This document shows, piece after piece, positions 46,143-56,877 of a DNA stretch of 64,000 nucleotides. The notes under the pieces are model-generated. The model ran no database searches. It was not told where the DNA came from and saw nothing but the letters and a program-made list of their open reading frames with translations. How positions within the stretch are numbered: the stretch's first letter is position 1; each line of letters starts with the position of its first letter. The position numbers and the translations under genes are program-made. Origin of the DNA: Lepraria neglecta (lineage: Eukaryota > Ascomycota > Lecanoromycetes > Lecanorales > Stereocaulaceae); the NCBI GenBank assembly GCA_033220425.1, contig CM065648.1:4650001-4714000 (forward strand). The letters run 5' to 3'.

Positions 46143-48107
46143 TCAGCTCTTTGGAAGTCGTTCGAGGGTCTGCAACAGTTTTGACATAACCTTCTCCAGT
46201 GTAAATATGCACATACCAATTCCAAAATTCTTCAAGCCCATAATTCCTGAGCCGCCAGCCTGCGGGCAGTGGGTCCAGTCTCGGATCCGTGGCTTATACT
46301 TTCCCCGTTGTTTCTTGAGCAAAAGCGGGGTACCACTCTTCGGAAGCGTCACGTAGACGAATGCCCTCTTCCAGTCCTCTGGCAATGGTCCAAGTAGTGC
46401 TTCAGCATCCATAAAGCCATGTACATAGCAGGCCCCTACCACTGAATACCCATATTTGGTAGGTTGCAGAAGCATAAGCGATCGACAACCTAGTAGAACA
46501 GCTATCTGGTCAAAAGCCTTTGGCTGCACCAAGCTTACCCCGAATTGGCCCGTCTCTGTCGTAAAAAAAACACACCACTCCAGCTGCAATCCGCTGCGGC
46601 ATAGGTAGTCTGAAGAATTCTGGGACAACACGCCGCTGACACCCCTATTCCAGGAGGCTATTTCGAGCAAACCCTTTCGAGCGTTCTCGAGCTTTAAACC
46701 TTCCGCGAGGGGTACATAATGATCTGCGAAGTTGTTGAGCACGAATGTGCGGCAATAGGCGCTAATTATGTCGCCTCCTCCAACGTAAGGCGTGTGTAGA
46801 TCACTGAATAACATTAATTTCGAAAGTGTTTGGACAAGGTCCGCATCCGAGATACCAGGCTCGAAACAAGGTCCCACGCTGGTGATCGCAGTACATTGGG
46901 CACCCACAGCTTCCAGAACCTCCATAACCACGAAATTTGCATCACAAGAGATTCTCCATTGGCGCGAGGATTCATTATCTGGGTGGCGTTGTTCGCGCTC
47001 AATTTTGACCCAATCCACAACCCAAGTCGGCAAACGCCCGGGCTCGTTCGATAAGTTGCGAAGGCAAAGAATGTCGAAGTTGCCCAGATCAATCGCACAG
47101 CTAACCATAAAATCTCTGTAGGTTTCATACATATCCTTCGTATAGTCAGGCTTGATGATATCAGCTTGCCTCTTGGGAAGCAGACATTTGAGAGCGAATA
47201 TTCTATCTCTGGGATCCCCACATCTACAGTACCTGGTGATATCCGCGAAGGTCTCTACACGAGATCCAACTGGATCGCTAATCCTCATTAAATTCTGGAG
47301 CCTGCCATATAGATGCGGATGGTGCTTATGAGCGCGATCACCTTGCAAAGCATACACCGCGGTGAGCATATTTTGCCACAAAATTGTGTCGTAGCCATGC
47401 AAAACTAATGCAGTGTCGTTTGCTAGGCGAATTTCTGGCCAGACCCACAATCTCTCAAACCATGACGATGTGAACAGCCGCTCTACCGCATACATGGCTT
47501 CCTCATTGCAGCGAAACTCCGCGACCGTATTTGACCATTTATCGTCTGTTCCCGAAGTCGAGCTAATTATTGCGGTCGCTTACTCCACTGTTGCCTGAGA
47601 ACCAACGGTATTCAACAATTGCATTGCAAGACTACTATCTTGGGTCTCCGGCCCCAGCCACATGAGCACTCGATTTGCTAGGCTATAGATATCATCCATC
47701 TTGCTCACTTGCTCGCCTCTCTCGCTCAAATTCTGTTGATCTATACATATAGCATCAATCCAAAGCGTATGTGGCTTAGTGGTATCCCGGAGATAGGGCA
47801 AGGCTTCAGCAAGGTTCCTCGTAACTGGTAGGCTTTTGTACCGCGATGAGCTTGAAGGCTCCGAGAGGTTCAAAGTTCGAAATACTGACGCGGGGTTTTT
47901 GTCTGCGTCAAAAGTGACTATGATGTTGGCCGGGTCCTTTGCCAATCCCCAGACATAGGACAATGCTTCATACTGTGGAGTGTGCTCGGGAGACAATTCA
48001 ACTTTCTCGATGTGAATCCGGATTTCTGACTGAGTCGGACCTGGAAGCAAATGCAACAGTCTGATTTAAGATTCTCCATCCAGCCTCGAGTATACGTAAG
48101 GCTCCAT
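46143..48107 (-). pseudogene. HET-domain (heterokaryon incompatibility) gene with two in-frame stops
   Basis: One minus-strand frame of 655 codons starts at ATG 48107 (MEPYVYSRLDGES). It contains TAA at 48068-48066, in the context ES*IRLLHLLPG. It then has the HET signatures QYEALSYVWG, LWIDAICIDQQNLSERGEQV and SKMDDIYSLANRVLMWLGPE. A second TAA at 47582-47580 reads ATVE*ATAI. The frame continues WFERLWVWPEIRLAN, FADITRYCRCGDPRDRIFAL and the variable C-terminal half. Both stops fit CAA glutamine codons. HET proteins trigger cell death when genetically different hyphae fuse. As written the gene is disabled. Only a 21-nt intron would bypass the second stop, which is too short. Confidence 0.85.
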
Positions 48108-48481
48108 GATCAGAGATTCAGGGTCTTGCACAAAAATAGTGAGCGCAATTTGGTGATGGATTTGATGTGATTGAGCGAAGCGACATCGCTACTCTTCTAT
48201 CAGGAAACTTCGCTGTTCCTGCTGGGGACATTATCAAGCTTCGTAAAACAAGTTCCATCGCAAAAGATGCCAAATCTCTCGTGCAGACAACAGTGTAGAT
48301 AGGAAATTGATGACTCAAGGTGATTTATTTCCCACTCTCCAGGCTCACTGGTCTAAGCTAGTGCAATCGCCGGGGATAGATCCGCTAGCTCGCCTTGGCA
48401 CTGATAGCGTCATTATTTACTCTACAACTTCGTGAGCGCTACTGCGCTCTACCAACTAATTTCAAGCTCTACAGGCTCACT
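48108..48481. promoter_or_regulatory. Shared upstream region of HET pseudogene and epimerase gene
   Basis: The two genes are divergent and separated by 374 bp. The epimerase frame is open upstream from 48395, but the ATG at 48482 fits the family better. No clear promoter motif was seen. Confidence 0.4.
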
Positions 48482-49466
48482 ATGGCTGCCTCCACAACTG
48501 GCAAACGCATCGTATTCACTGGCGGCTCAGGCAAGGCCGGGCGCCATGTCATCCCCTACCTCCTCTCACGTGGTCACGAAGTTTTGAACCTCGACCTCAC
48601 GCCCCTCGACTACCCCTCCGTCTATACCCTCAAAACTGACCTCACAGATGCCGGCCAAGTCTTCAACGCCCTTACCTCACATTTCCACATCAACGACTAC
48701 TCCAACCCGCGGCACTCAGACACCGTGCCAGTCGGGCCTATTGATGCAGTCATACACTTTGCAGCGTACGCCAGGAACATGCTTGTGCCTGATAACGAAT
48801 GTTTTAAGGGCAATGTTTTGAGCACGTACAATGTTATTGAAGCGGCGTGTAAGCTTGGGGCTAAGAAGGTTATCATTGCGAGCTCTGAAACTACGTATGG
48901 GGTTTGTTTTACACAAGGGGATAGTAATTACCACTCTTTCCCGCTGGAAGAGGATTATGATTGCGGTAAGGACAATTCATGCCTTAATTATGCGGCAGCA
49001 TGTTAATGTGTGTGCGATAGATCCAATGGATACTTACGCCACAAGTAAACTCTGCGGAGAACGATGCGCAAGAAGTTTCGCCAGGCGATTTCCTGGAACG
49101 GACATCTACGCCCTGCGAATAGGCAACGTAATTGAGCCACACGAGTACGAGAGCGATTTCCTGGAATACGTGAACAAACCAGAGACAAGAAAACGCAATG
49201 CGTGGAGTTACATCGATGCAAGAGACCTGGGCCAAATATGCGATCTCTGTATTAAGAAAGATGGTATGGGATTCCAAGTCTTCAACGCCACAAATACGAC
49301 ATCGTCATTGAAGGTGCCAACGATGAAGTACTTAAAAGAGACTTGTCCTGATACCCCTATAACACGGGAGATGGGTGAATATGAAGCGCCATTGAGTAAT
49401 CGGAAGGCGAGAGAGGTGCTGGGGTTTAACGAGGAACATCCTTGGCATAAGTATGTTAAGGTATGA
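48482..49466 (+). CDS. NAD-dependent epimerase/dehydratase family protein (309 aa)
   Basis: Exons 48482-48965 and 49021-49466. It is an extended SDR: VFTGGSGKAGRHVIPYLLSR is the Rossmann glycine motif, and LNLDLTPLD follows at the second strand. VIHFAAYAR corresponds to the NAG/HxAA region, IIASSETTYG gives the catalytic Ser/Thr, and YATSK (just after the intron) gives the YxxxK pair. It ends KAREVLGFNEEHPWHKYV, as in sugar-nucleotide epimerase-like proteins. Substrate is unknown; UDP-sugar epimerase or related uronate dehydrogenase are both possible. It looks intact among decaying neighbours. Confidence 0.88.
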
Positions 49467-49814
49467 GTACATACAATGCAATATGAATTCAAAGCTCTCC
49501 CATGGGCCTGGCTGCGTCCGAGATATACCTTCACGCGTGCACAATTTGCGAGAGCCCCAGAACGTGCTTACGGCTGGCTTGACGAATAAGTTCAAATCTT
49601 ACCTATGAAAAATGTTACAGGGCCATATTCAAATACCGTATTCACCACCCCGAACACCATACAATAAACGCAGGACTCCAGTTTATATCTAAAAAGAGCG
49701 TGGAAAGAAAAGAATAGCCTAGGCCAATAGAAAAGTACAAGAAGTGACTGCAAACGAACGCCATCAAACATCCTTACAAACTATCTACCGCTACTACCTA
49801 GAGATTACCGAATC
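49467..49814. other. Intergenic region between convergent genes
   Basis: No feature was seen. Confidence 0.35.
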
Positions 49815-50278
49815 TTAGTTATCATAATTCTGCTGCACGCCCCCCCACGGTCCTCCATGAGCGCCCAACTCATAACAAGTATTCGCACCCTGCGTATCCG
49901 GACTACCAGCCGGCTCAACCATAGTCTTGGCGGCATAACTCTGGCATGAGTTCTAAAAGGTAAAGTACAACATCAGCGTGTCCCTTAGTAACAAAAACGG
50001 GGGTCGTGGGACAAAGTGTAGGTACTCACATCCTTGAACGCATCAAAGGCGTCCATACCGACGGGCCAATTGCCCCAGTTGATACCAACGTATTTGCTGG
50101 TGAGGTAGATGGAGACGCAGCCTTTGAAGTCTTGTAAGGGGCTGAGTTGGTTTATGCAGGCACTGTCGCTGTACGCGGCGATGTTTGGTCAGCTGTCCCC
50201 GTGGCGCTTGGTGTGGTTTGAGGGGAGAGCGAGAGCACCGGTGGTCAGGATGAGCAGGAGGAGGGGTTGGAAATATAT
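49815..50278 (-). pseudogene. Relic of a small secreted Cys-containing protein
   Basis: Minus-strand exons 50278-50030 and 49952-49815 join in phase across a 77-nt intron (GTGAGT..TTTAG). The first exon starts with ATA where an ATG would be expected. It encodes a signal-peptide-like YFQPLLLLILTTGALALPS and then KRHGDS, TGA at 50191-50189, and PNIAAYSDSACINQLSPLQD. Later come FKGCVSIYLTSKYVGINWGN and, in exon 2, NSCQSYAAKTMVEP and NTCYELGAHGGPWGGVQ. Four cysteines suggest two disulfides. Both the lost start (ATG to ATA) and the stop (CGA to TGA) fit transitions of the C-to-T/G-to-A type. A start in an upstream exon cannot be excluded. Confidence 0.5.
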
Positions 50279-50911
50279 GGTTTGATTGGGGTTGGATGGA
50301 GGTGAAGGTTTGTGAAAGGTGAAGTGGTTGGATGAGTATAGATTTTGTTGTGAGAAATGTTTGGCAGGTAAGGGAACAGCAAGGTTTATATAGGGTCGCT
50401 GGAAGTGGCGAAGAAAGGCAGGCTTTTCCATTCAGCAGCGACGACAACCCTTTCTTGCTGGGTGGGGACAACGGCCTCTTGTCTCGTGTTCAAAGGGTTT
50501 CGTCACTACTTCACATAGGCATTGACCTGTGTTGCTACAATTGCATAATCTTATAAAGCTGAGAGCCACATTTTATGCCTAGAGACAAAGCGGAACAAGG
50601 ATCTTATGGCCACAGTGGCGTACCAAGGATTGGACGAGTTTACACTGCCGCCAATCCATCTTGTATATCAGAAGTTAACGAGCATTTCATTTGGTGAGAC
50701 AGACTGTTGAATCATGGCATGATGGTACTTGTTGTAGAAAATTCTGTCTTTGAATTATATCACACACTAAATTCTACCATGAAACAACATAACTCGAAAC
50801 GAAGCTCGTAACGAAATCCAAACCTTTCCACAAAGCCTCACTCAATTTACATAGTAGTATTATACATCTCAACATTCCTCAATGAATTCGCCATTATCCT
50901 CTGAAAAATCG
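50279..50911. other. Intergenic region
   Basis: No gene was recognised. The far right part is AT-rich (50740-50890) and may contain the last exon of the DUF6590-like gene. Confidence 0.35.
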
Positions 50912-51436
50912 TCAACTTCCGCTGCGTATGCTTCGCCTCCAGACTACCCTGATGCGCACCTGCAACTTATTAAGCCTCGGTACCGGATAAGCAACGCTGC
51001 TCTGTGGGAAAAAACTAACACCCTCTTTTAGCTCGGCTGTAGTGAATAGATAGGCCGCTTCTTCCAGGGAACTTGGTTGACGATGATCTTGGATAGATGC
51101 GTACTCGCTTACATCATCTTTGTATTTGAGACCAGTACTTGCGTAGGTGTAGAGAGGGATAGCTAGGAAATGGCGTGATAATGCTGCGACGACGATTAGA
51201 AGTCTGCTTTCTGAGTAGATTACTTTTACCCCAAAACGGTCGGAGAATGAGATGTGAGAGGACTTAGCGGAACTCATGCTTGATAACTCTGACCGTTTGG
51301 TCCGGTTGCAATATTCTTCGTGTAGAGGTGCGCGGATTATTGTGCCGGGCTGGAGTTCTTCCTTGTCGTACCTGCGGTATTCGTTATACCTGGTGTCGTT
51401 TATACTGATTCTTTTAAAGGCGTTATGAACGACCAT
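50912..51436 (-). CDS. DUF6590-like protein, copy 1
   Basis: The frame is open to 51472, but the first ATG is at 51436 (MVVHNAFKRISIND). Key parts are ELQPGTIIRAPLHEEYCNRT, IYSESRLLIVVAALSRHFLA, IPLYTYASTGLKYKD and EYASIQDHRQPSSLEEAA. The order matches DUF6590 proteins, which have a G.I/VF strand, an R.L/FVVV strand and a P(L/I)xTYxxxG motif. It aligns over 100 residues with copy 2 at 56878-57834. Near PVPRLNKLQ at 50965 there is a possible donor GTGCGC. Splicing to TTTTCAG at about 50903 would replace the last residues and end NTTM at about 50850. DUF6590 has no assigned function. Confidence 0.6.
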   Translation of the reverse strand: MVVHNAFKRISINDTRYNEYRRYDKEELQPGTIIRAPLHEEYCNRTKRSELSSMSSAKSSHISFSDRFGVKVIYSESRLLIVVAALSRHFLAIPLYTYASTGLKYKDDVSEYASIQDHRQPSSLEEAAYLFTTAELKEGVSFFPQSSVAYPVPRLNKLQVRIRVVWRRSIRSGS

Positions 51437-52289
51437 TACAATGCCGGTGACTTGTGAGAAGCTGCTCGACACATAGCTTGGTTGCCCTACGATGCCGTGT
51501 CAATTGGTGACATGTGAAGATCTCGTCGACATGTAGCTTGATCGGCATCTAGGGCGACTTGCTGTATAAGGCTCATATCTGTCTTTCTTAGAGATACCTG
51601 GATTCTAGTCAGCAACAAATCTACGAGAATCAGACGCTATTCCTACCCGCATAGTTGGAGCCTTTGTTCTTAGGTGCGAGGCTATTTCGACTCGACTAGT
51701 CTAGTGATGGGGTAGAGCGCGAGGAAATGTTTGCGACACTAGGCCGCACGAAAGTTGCCATGTTTGTTTCGTTCTGCTTTAGTGGTGTTATTGTATGTCA
51801 GGTACTTCATCGAATCGTAACTGAGAATGTGTGTCCTAGTTTAGCGAAAAATACGAGGCTCATGATTGATGTAATATGGCCTTTATTTGCAAACTTTGTC
51901 CCTAACATGACTACCTATTGGTAGCATCTTCATGGAAGCATTCGTCATGAGGTCGTTCATTGAGGGAACATACTTAGAATCAAGTGATCTACTAGGTTCT
52001 CAAATAACAACATGCAAAATCCGAATCTATGCAAGCCACCTCTTAGGAATGAATAGAGAAGGCTTGTCCCACATGGCTTTGTACCAATAGTTGCCTTTTG
52101 GCTGTCTTCTTTGTGCTCACCACAAAGAGCAACGAGAGGAACATGTCTTACCTAGGATCTTCTTGATGCCAACATTTGCTTACTCCATATACAGTCCTAA
52201 TCACATTCAGTACTAGATGTCATACAAGGACCGGAAATACTGCTACCCTCTGTCACTGAACCGCTAATTCATATCTCTCACTGCAAATC
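51437..52289. promoter_or_regulatory. Divergent promoter region, pair 1 (DUF6590 / coiled-coil A)
   Basis: An 853-bp region separates two divergent starts. A 40-bp imperfect direct repeat (GTGACTTGTGAGAAGCTGCT at 51445 and GTGACATGTGAAGATCTCGT at 51508, each followed by CGACA.-TAGCTTG) lies near the DUF6590 side. A spurious short frame at 51727-51924 was ignored. Confidence 0.5.
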
Positions 52290-53705
52290 ATGGCTAAACG
52301 CACGAACAAAATCATCAAGAACACAAAGAAAAGGGCAACCAAAGGACAGCAACGATCGGTACTCCCAGTTAAGAGCTCTTCTGCGCGAGCAATTCCCCCT
52401 ATGCCATCAGCAGAATAAACCACAGAAGAGAAGAAGGAGCCCCTCCGACAATTCAATAGACAGAAATGCCGACAGCCCGTCAAAACGCCCATGTCTAGAA
52501 ACTATAAAGAATGAGATCGAGGAAGCAGAGCGTCCAGATCAAGCAAAGATTCAATTTACTGCAGGACCTACTCAGCTAATAGTAGTCGATCACGGTTCAA
52601 AAGAGTGTACGGCACTCCTTGTGATGGAAACATTCATCACGAAGTTAGCAGATCTCTTCGAAGGCAACGGAGAGTTACTAGAAGCGGAGGGACCAATTTA
52701 CCCTTTGAAAGCGGATGCTCGTCTTCTCGAACTGTCGCTAGAGAAACTTCAAGAGTCACTAGAGGCAGCGGAAAGTCGAGAAGCGGCGGAGGAGCTTGAG
52801 AAAAGTCGAGCCGAGAAGACATTTCAATTGCTCAAAATCCGCCAGCAATTGCAAAAGTTGGAGGAACTGCGCAGCATGGCCGAGTGGAAGGTTTCGTGTT
52901 CTAGGAATTATACTCTGCATACTTTGGAGGCAGCTATGAAAGTAGCAAATCTGCTGAGAGCGCCCAAGCCGCCGACAGCAGTCAGCAATGTTAACGACGA
53001 CATTGGTATCACTAGGCGGAGATCAATGAGCTCCAGCAATGACTCAAATATTGGTGCAAGTCCAGAGGAACAGTTACGCCGAGCAGCCCGGGAGAAACTC
53101 CAGGAGCAAGCATACTACTATACAGACGTACAGGCACAATTCGACGACCAGAAGCGGGGTTACCTAAACAACTTAGAGCAGTACAAGAAAAGAGTCAAGG
53201 AAGGCGAAGACATATTCTCCCGGAGCGAATTCGATCGCCGGGCATTAACTTACGGCATGGAACTGAATGGTGCTCTAATCGACGCAGAAGCAGCTTTTGA
53301 TGAGCATTAGAAGATGCTAGAGCTCTGGACGCCACTCATTCCACCTATGAGCAAAAATCCACTAAGGAGCGGGCATTCAATCATGGCTCTGACTGCATGA
53401 CGGGCTGGAGCCCGACAGCTGAGAATTTGGAGGCCAGGAACGACGCCCGTGAGTGGGACTCTGTCCAGGCTTGGAGAGCAAAGGTTGGAGATGCCCGCGT
53501 GTGTGAAGGCAGCCGCGAAAACGTCGAGGTTGATGACTGGGACGTAGGAATAGTTGAGATATCGGATAGTCTGAGTGCTATATACTATGAACGGTACGGC
53601 AAGCAGATTGCACACTGGAAGGCATTACGTGGCGAGCTTGAGATAGCGATGGAAACGAGGTGGGCTGTGCAGAGGGAAACACTGAATCGGCGAAGCTCGT
53701 TGTAA
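52290..53705 (+). pseudogene. Coiled-coil family protein, paralogue A (one frameshift)
   Basis: The likely first exon is 52290-52358 (MAKRTNKIIKNTKKRATKG). A 67-nt intron follows with a weak donor, then an open frame from 52426. That frame contains IQFTAGPTQLIVVDHGSKEC, a long Glu/Lys/Leu coiled coil, KVANLLRAPKPP, VQAQFDDQKRGYLNNLEQYK and FSRSEFDRRALTYGMELNGA. It then runs into a stop at 53308. The family sequence resumes at once in another frame (EDARALDATHSTYEQ) and continues to 53705 with VEVDDWDVGIVEISDSLSAI. A single missing base near 53301-53307 explains this. Paralogues at 54577-55995 and 63011-64000 lack the break. The family is unnamed to my knowledge. Confidence 0.75.
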
Positions 53706-54576
53706 TTCTATTCTCGCCTCGAGTTGTAGGCAGTGTCCTGAATAGCATGCTAGAATGATTCTGCAAGTAAAAATAAATACGTCTGCAGGAGCAGGCACTA
53801 AGGCGCGCATGCATGCAAAAGCGCTCGTTGTTAATCAATCAGCGCTTAATACAACATTGATAAAATTTTGTGGGGGTTTTATGCCTGAGACGGCTGACTA
53901 AGCGAATTTCCAACAAATATATTCACGCATCTGTCAAGGTGCTACGACTGCTAATACCGTGTCGCAGAGAGCTTCGAAGCCCCTGTTACGACTCATCTGG
54001 TCGAAGATGAAGAGTCGAGAATTAGCCTTTTGATACGAGACGGAGTATTGAAGCAGGCTAATACTGTGAGAGACGCGTCGAAATTCTTACCTTAGTGTCA
54101 CCAGCTGTTAAAAACGACGTAATTTGATTCCCAATAGAGATGCTTCCTCCAAGACTTGCTTGAATGTGGCTTGCCAAGAAGGGATGGCATTCATGTTGGT
54201 CAGATTCATGTGCTTATTCAAGATGTTTCTCCTTCCTCGGCGATATTTGATAGTGGTACAGAAAATTGTAAGACTTCAATATGCTACCTAGGCGGCTAGA
54301 AAGTAAGTTTGGTTTCAGAAGATTGTAAGACTTCAAAAAGACCTTCTAGCCGTCTAGCAGATTAGAACTAGACATGTGAGGAATTCGAATGGCCCTGGAA
54401 TGACTCTGCCATCCTTCAGGCCATGGATCTGTCCCTTCAGCCTGGCTTTCACTTGCGCCTTTTCGTGGTCAGCATATCAAAAACGGACGAACATTCATTA
54501 CTACATATACACCTTCCTTAGGAACGCCTAGCATAATTCTTTGGGGCAAGGGTCCTCTTGTGACGAGCTACTGCAT
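53706..54576. other. Region between convergent coiled-coil paralogues A and B
   Basis: This is the centre of the inverted duplication. It contains a short direct repeat TTGTAAGACTTCAA (54268 and 54323) and a small inverted pair GCGGCTAGAAAG / CCTTCTAGCCGTCTAG near 54292 and 54341. No gene was seen. Confidence 0.45.
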
Positions 54577-55995
54577 CTACTTGCGGAGCTGGGCGCAAGT
54601 TTCCCTCCAGAAGTTAATCTTCTCACGGTACCACTCCACCTCCGCAGCCACGCTATTACTCTCTCCCATATCGACGGATTCTGCGTCCCACTCGTCCACT
54701 TCCATGGGGTCTGGTACTGCCTCATCGTCCAAATTGGGGATTTCTACTACCCAATTTTCCACAAAGGTCCAATCACGCAAGGGTTGTCTTGCACGATGCT
54801 CTTCCACGGGTTCGCTTTGTGGAGACCATTCGTCCATCCAGCCGCCGTACTGATGTTCACCGAAGGTGGATTCAATCGCGCTTATGGCCAGTGCGTGTGA
54901 CTTTGCGTCTTTATATGCCTCTTCGGCCTCGATCAGTTTTCGCGTGATCTTGCGGCAGCTTAGGACATATCTGTTGTCAAGTTCGGTTTGAGTCATTGAG
55001 ATTTCGCCGCGGGAACAGCACTCTGTGTATGTGTCATGCGCCTGATGATACTCAATGTTCATGTTGTCGAACTCTTGCTGGGCGTGTTCGAGCGCATCCC
55101 CTAGTTCGAATACTTCTTTACGAGCAGCGCGATAAGACAGCTCTTCCTCAGTCGCACCCATACTCTCAAAGTTTGGCGACGTGAAGGGATCTCCAGGCAT
55201 AACTTGACTTTGGCTGGCCTCGGGGCTCGGGGGAGATGCTACCAGCAAGCCGGCCTCTTCTAGGAGGTTCTTGAGCAAGTCGTGCGACGCCTTGTTTGCG
55301 AATTTGAGATTGAATTTGAAGGCATCCATATCATGGCCAAGCTTGTCTCGGCGCTCGGAAGCAATCTGAAGCGCTGATTCTTGCTGGTCGATTAATTCCT
55401 CGAGTCCCTGTGCTTCCTCCCCTTCCGCGTCTTCCCAAGCCGCTTTGGCGTCAAGTAGGAGCTGGTTGGCGGTTGAGATCTCCATCTGGATATCTTCAAA
55501 GAGCTTCTCGTGCTGTTGTAGCTTTCGAGTCTCGTCGTAAATCTCCTGTGTTGCCGTGACCAGGTCTTCATTGATGACCAGAGCGAGAAGTGCTTCACGA
55601 CCGTCATCATGCACGACCAGCCGACTAGGCCCTTGTATTATGCCCGCTTGGAAGTCGCCTTGACCTAATTCCATGGACTCAGAGCTCTGCCGGCCCTCAT
55701 CTTCAGAAGGCCTTGACAAGGCTTGGACCTCATGGCGTCCGTCTTGAGTCGTTGCGGGCGCTGAGCGATGATGGTCGGCAATTTCAGAAGGGATTTTTTC
55801 GTCCAGATCATTGAATGACGGATTCCAAGTGTCACTAGAAGCACGGTCTCGGAATGTGGGCTGTTGATGTCTTGTTTGAGACTCAAGATCTCGCTGTTGG
55901 GCATCTGGTCCGCGGAGTAACCTCGTGAGAATCGGTGTCGGACCAAAGAAGATGAAGAAAGCTTTTTGCAGGAAGCTTCTTGTTCGCGACTCCAT
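54577..55995 (-). CDS. Coiled-coil family protein, paralogue B (472 aa)
   Basis: Single intact exon. A short hydrophobic N-terminus (KAFFIFFGPTPILTRLL) could be a membrane anchor. A Ser/Gln-rich spacer follows, then IQGPSRLVVHDDGREALLAL, which corresponds to TAGPTQLIVVDHGSKECTAL in paralogue A. Two coiled-coil segments lie at about residues 150-250 and 295-380. The C-terminal block LRDWTFVENWVVEIPNLDDE and PMEVDEWDAESVDMGESNSV is shared with A and C (RDWSSIEDW; MEMDEWDATTVEISDSASA). The shared D/E-WD-V-E/D-x-SDS element may be a binding motif. Function is unknown. The gene is divergent from the second DUF6590-like gene. Confidence 0.8.
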   Translation of the reverse strand: MESRTRSFLQKAFFIFFGPTPILTRLLRGPDAQQRDLESQTRHQQPTFRDRASSDTWNPSFNDLDEKIPSEIADHHRSAPATTQDGRHEVQALSRPSEDEGRQSSESMELGQGDFQAGIIQGPSRLVVHDDGREALLALVINEDLVTATQEIYDETRKLQQHEKLFEDIQMEISTANQLLLDAKAAWEDAEGEEAQGLEELIDQQESALQIASERRDKLGHDMDAFKFNLKFANKASHDLLKNLLEEAGLLVASPPSPEASQSQVMPGDPFTSPNFESMGATEEELSYRAARKEVFELGDALEHAQQEFDNMNIEYHQAHDTYTECCSRGEISMTQTELDNRYVLSCRKITRKLIEAEEAYKDAKSHALAISAIESTFGEHQYGGWMDEWSPQSEPVEEHRARQPLRDWTFVENWVVEIPNLDDEAVPDPMEVDEWDAESVDMGESNSVAAEVEWYREKINFWRETCAQLRK

Positions 55996-56877
55996 ACTTG
56001 CGGTATGGGTATGATATACTCACTGGTCAGAATTTTGCTCGAAGTTTGGTGAATCGACGAGAATCTGCTGTGGGAGATTCCTGCTGATTCTTGTGGTACG
56101 TCAAATGTACTGACGCGAAGTGTGGAATATATTCGTCTCAGCTACCTCTGTTAAAGCTGAAGTCTCTTTGTTTTGATGTGAACTCTTTGTCTAGATAGAA
56201 CAGGAACCCACAAACATGAAGCATTCTTTGTGAAGCTTCCGGATGTTGTTTGTTGAAGAAAATCTTTCGCGCCAAGCCCATGTACTACGGCTTTGCTTGG
56301 TTTCAAGTTATTTTCAGGGTTCGAGCAACGTTATACAGCCAGGTGCCGAAAACGCAAAGCCCAGCTGCAATGAGAAGACTTGTTATATTGTTTTAAATTA
56401 CTCAGAGCTCATCGTTGTCTCGCACTGTAGGAGTAAAAGTGCAGCTCTTTGTCAAACTATGTTAGTTTCAAGCTATTCTCAGGCCTGGAGCAACGTTACA
56501 ATGGGGTGCCGGCAAATCAGAGCTCAGCAGCAGTGAGAATGCGTGTATCACTGTTTCGAATACCTCGATGCCTATTGTTTTTTCCCCTGCGATTAAGACA
56601 ATGCCATTCTTCTTTGTTCACCAAAATCGGGGACATTTGTCTCTCGCATACCCTTATTGTTTGGCAGCCGATACATTCTTCTCAGTACCCTGACCCGATG
56701 ATAACTATTTTTTCCTTTTCTGGATCTTTCTGAAGTCAAACACTGCAGCTTCTTCTCAAACTCCACACAGATTTTTGTCACAACTCAAGGCGAAAGCCAG
56801 AGACTACTGCTACTTTTCCAATTCCGCACAACTTTCTCTCTCACTCACTCCCCGAACGGGCTATCAAGTCACACGAT
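55996..56877. promoter_or_regulatory. Divergent promoter region, pair 2 (coiled-coil B / DUF6590)
   Basis: An 882-bp gap, almost the same size as in pair 1 (853 bp). It contains a diverged direct repeat (see the entry at 56290-56560). Pyrimidine-rich sequence (CTTTCTCTCTCACTCACTCC) lies 30-50 bp before the DUF6590 start. Confidence 0.5.
56290..56560. repeat. Two diverged direct repeats of about 100 bp
   Basis: Copy 1 (about 56298-56395) and copy 2 (about 56462-56560) share TTTCAAG.TATT.TCAGG, GAGCAACGTTA, GGTGCCG, AGC.CAGC and CAGTGAGAA/CAATGAGAA in the same order. The period is about 164 bp. Confidence 0.65.

Noticed and set aside
47545-47585. A 21- or 38-nt intron that would remove the second stop of the HET gene
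   Set aside because: The 21-nt version is far below the usual minimum. The 38-nt version shifts the frame into another stop.
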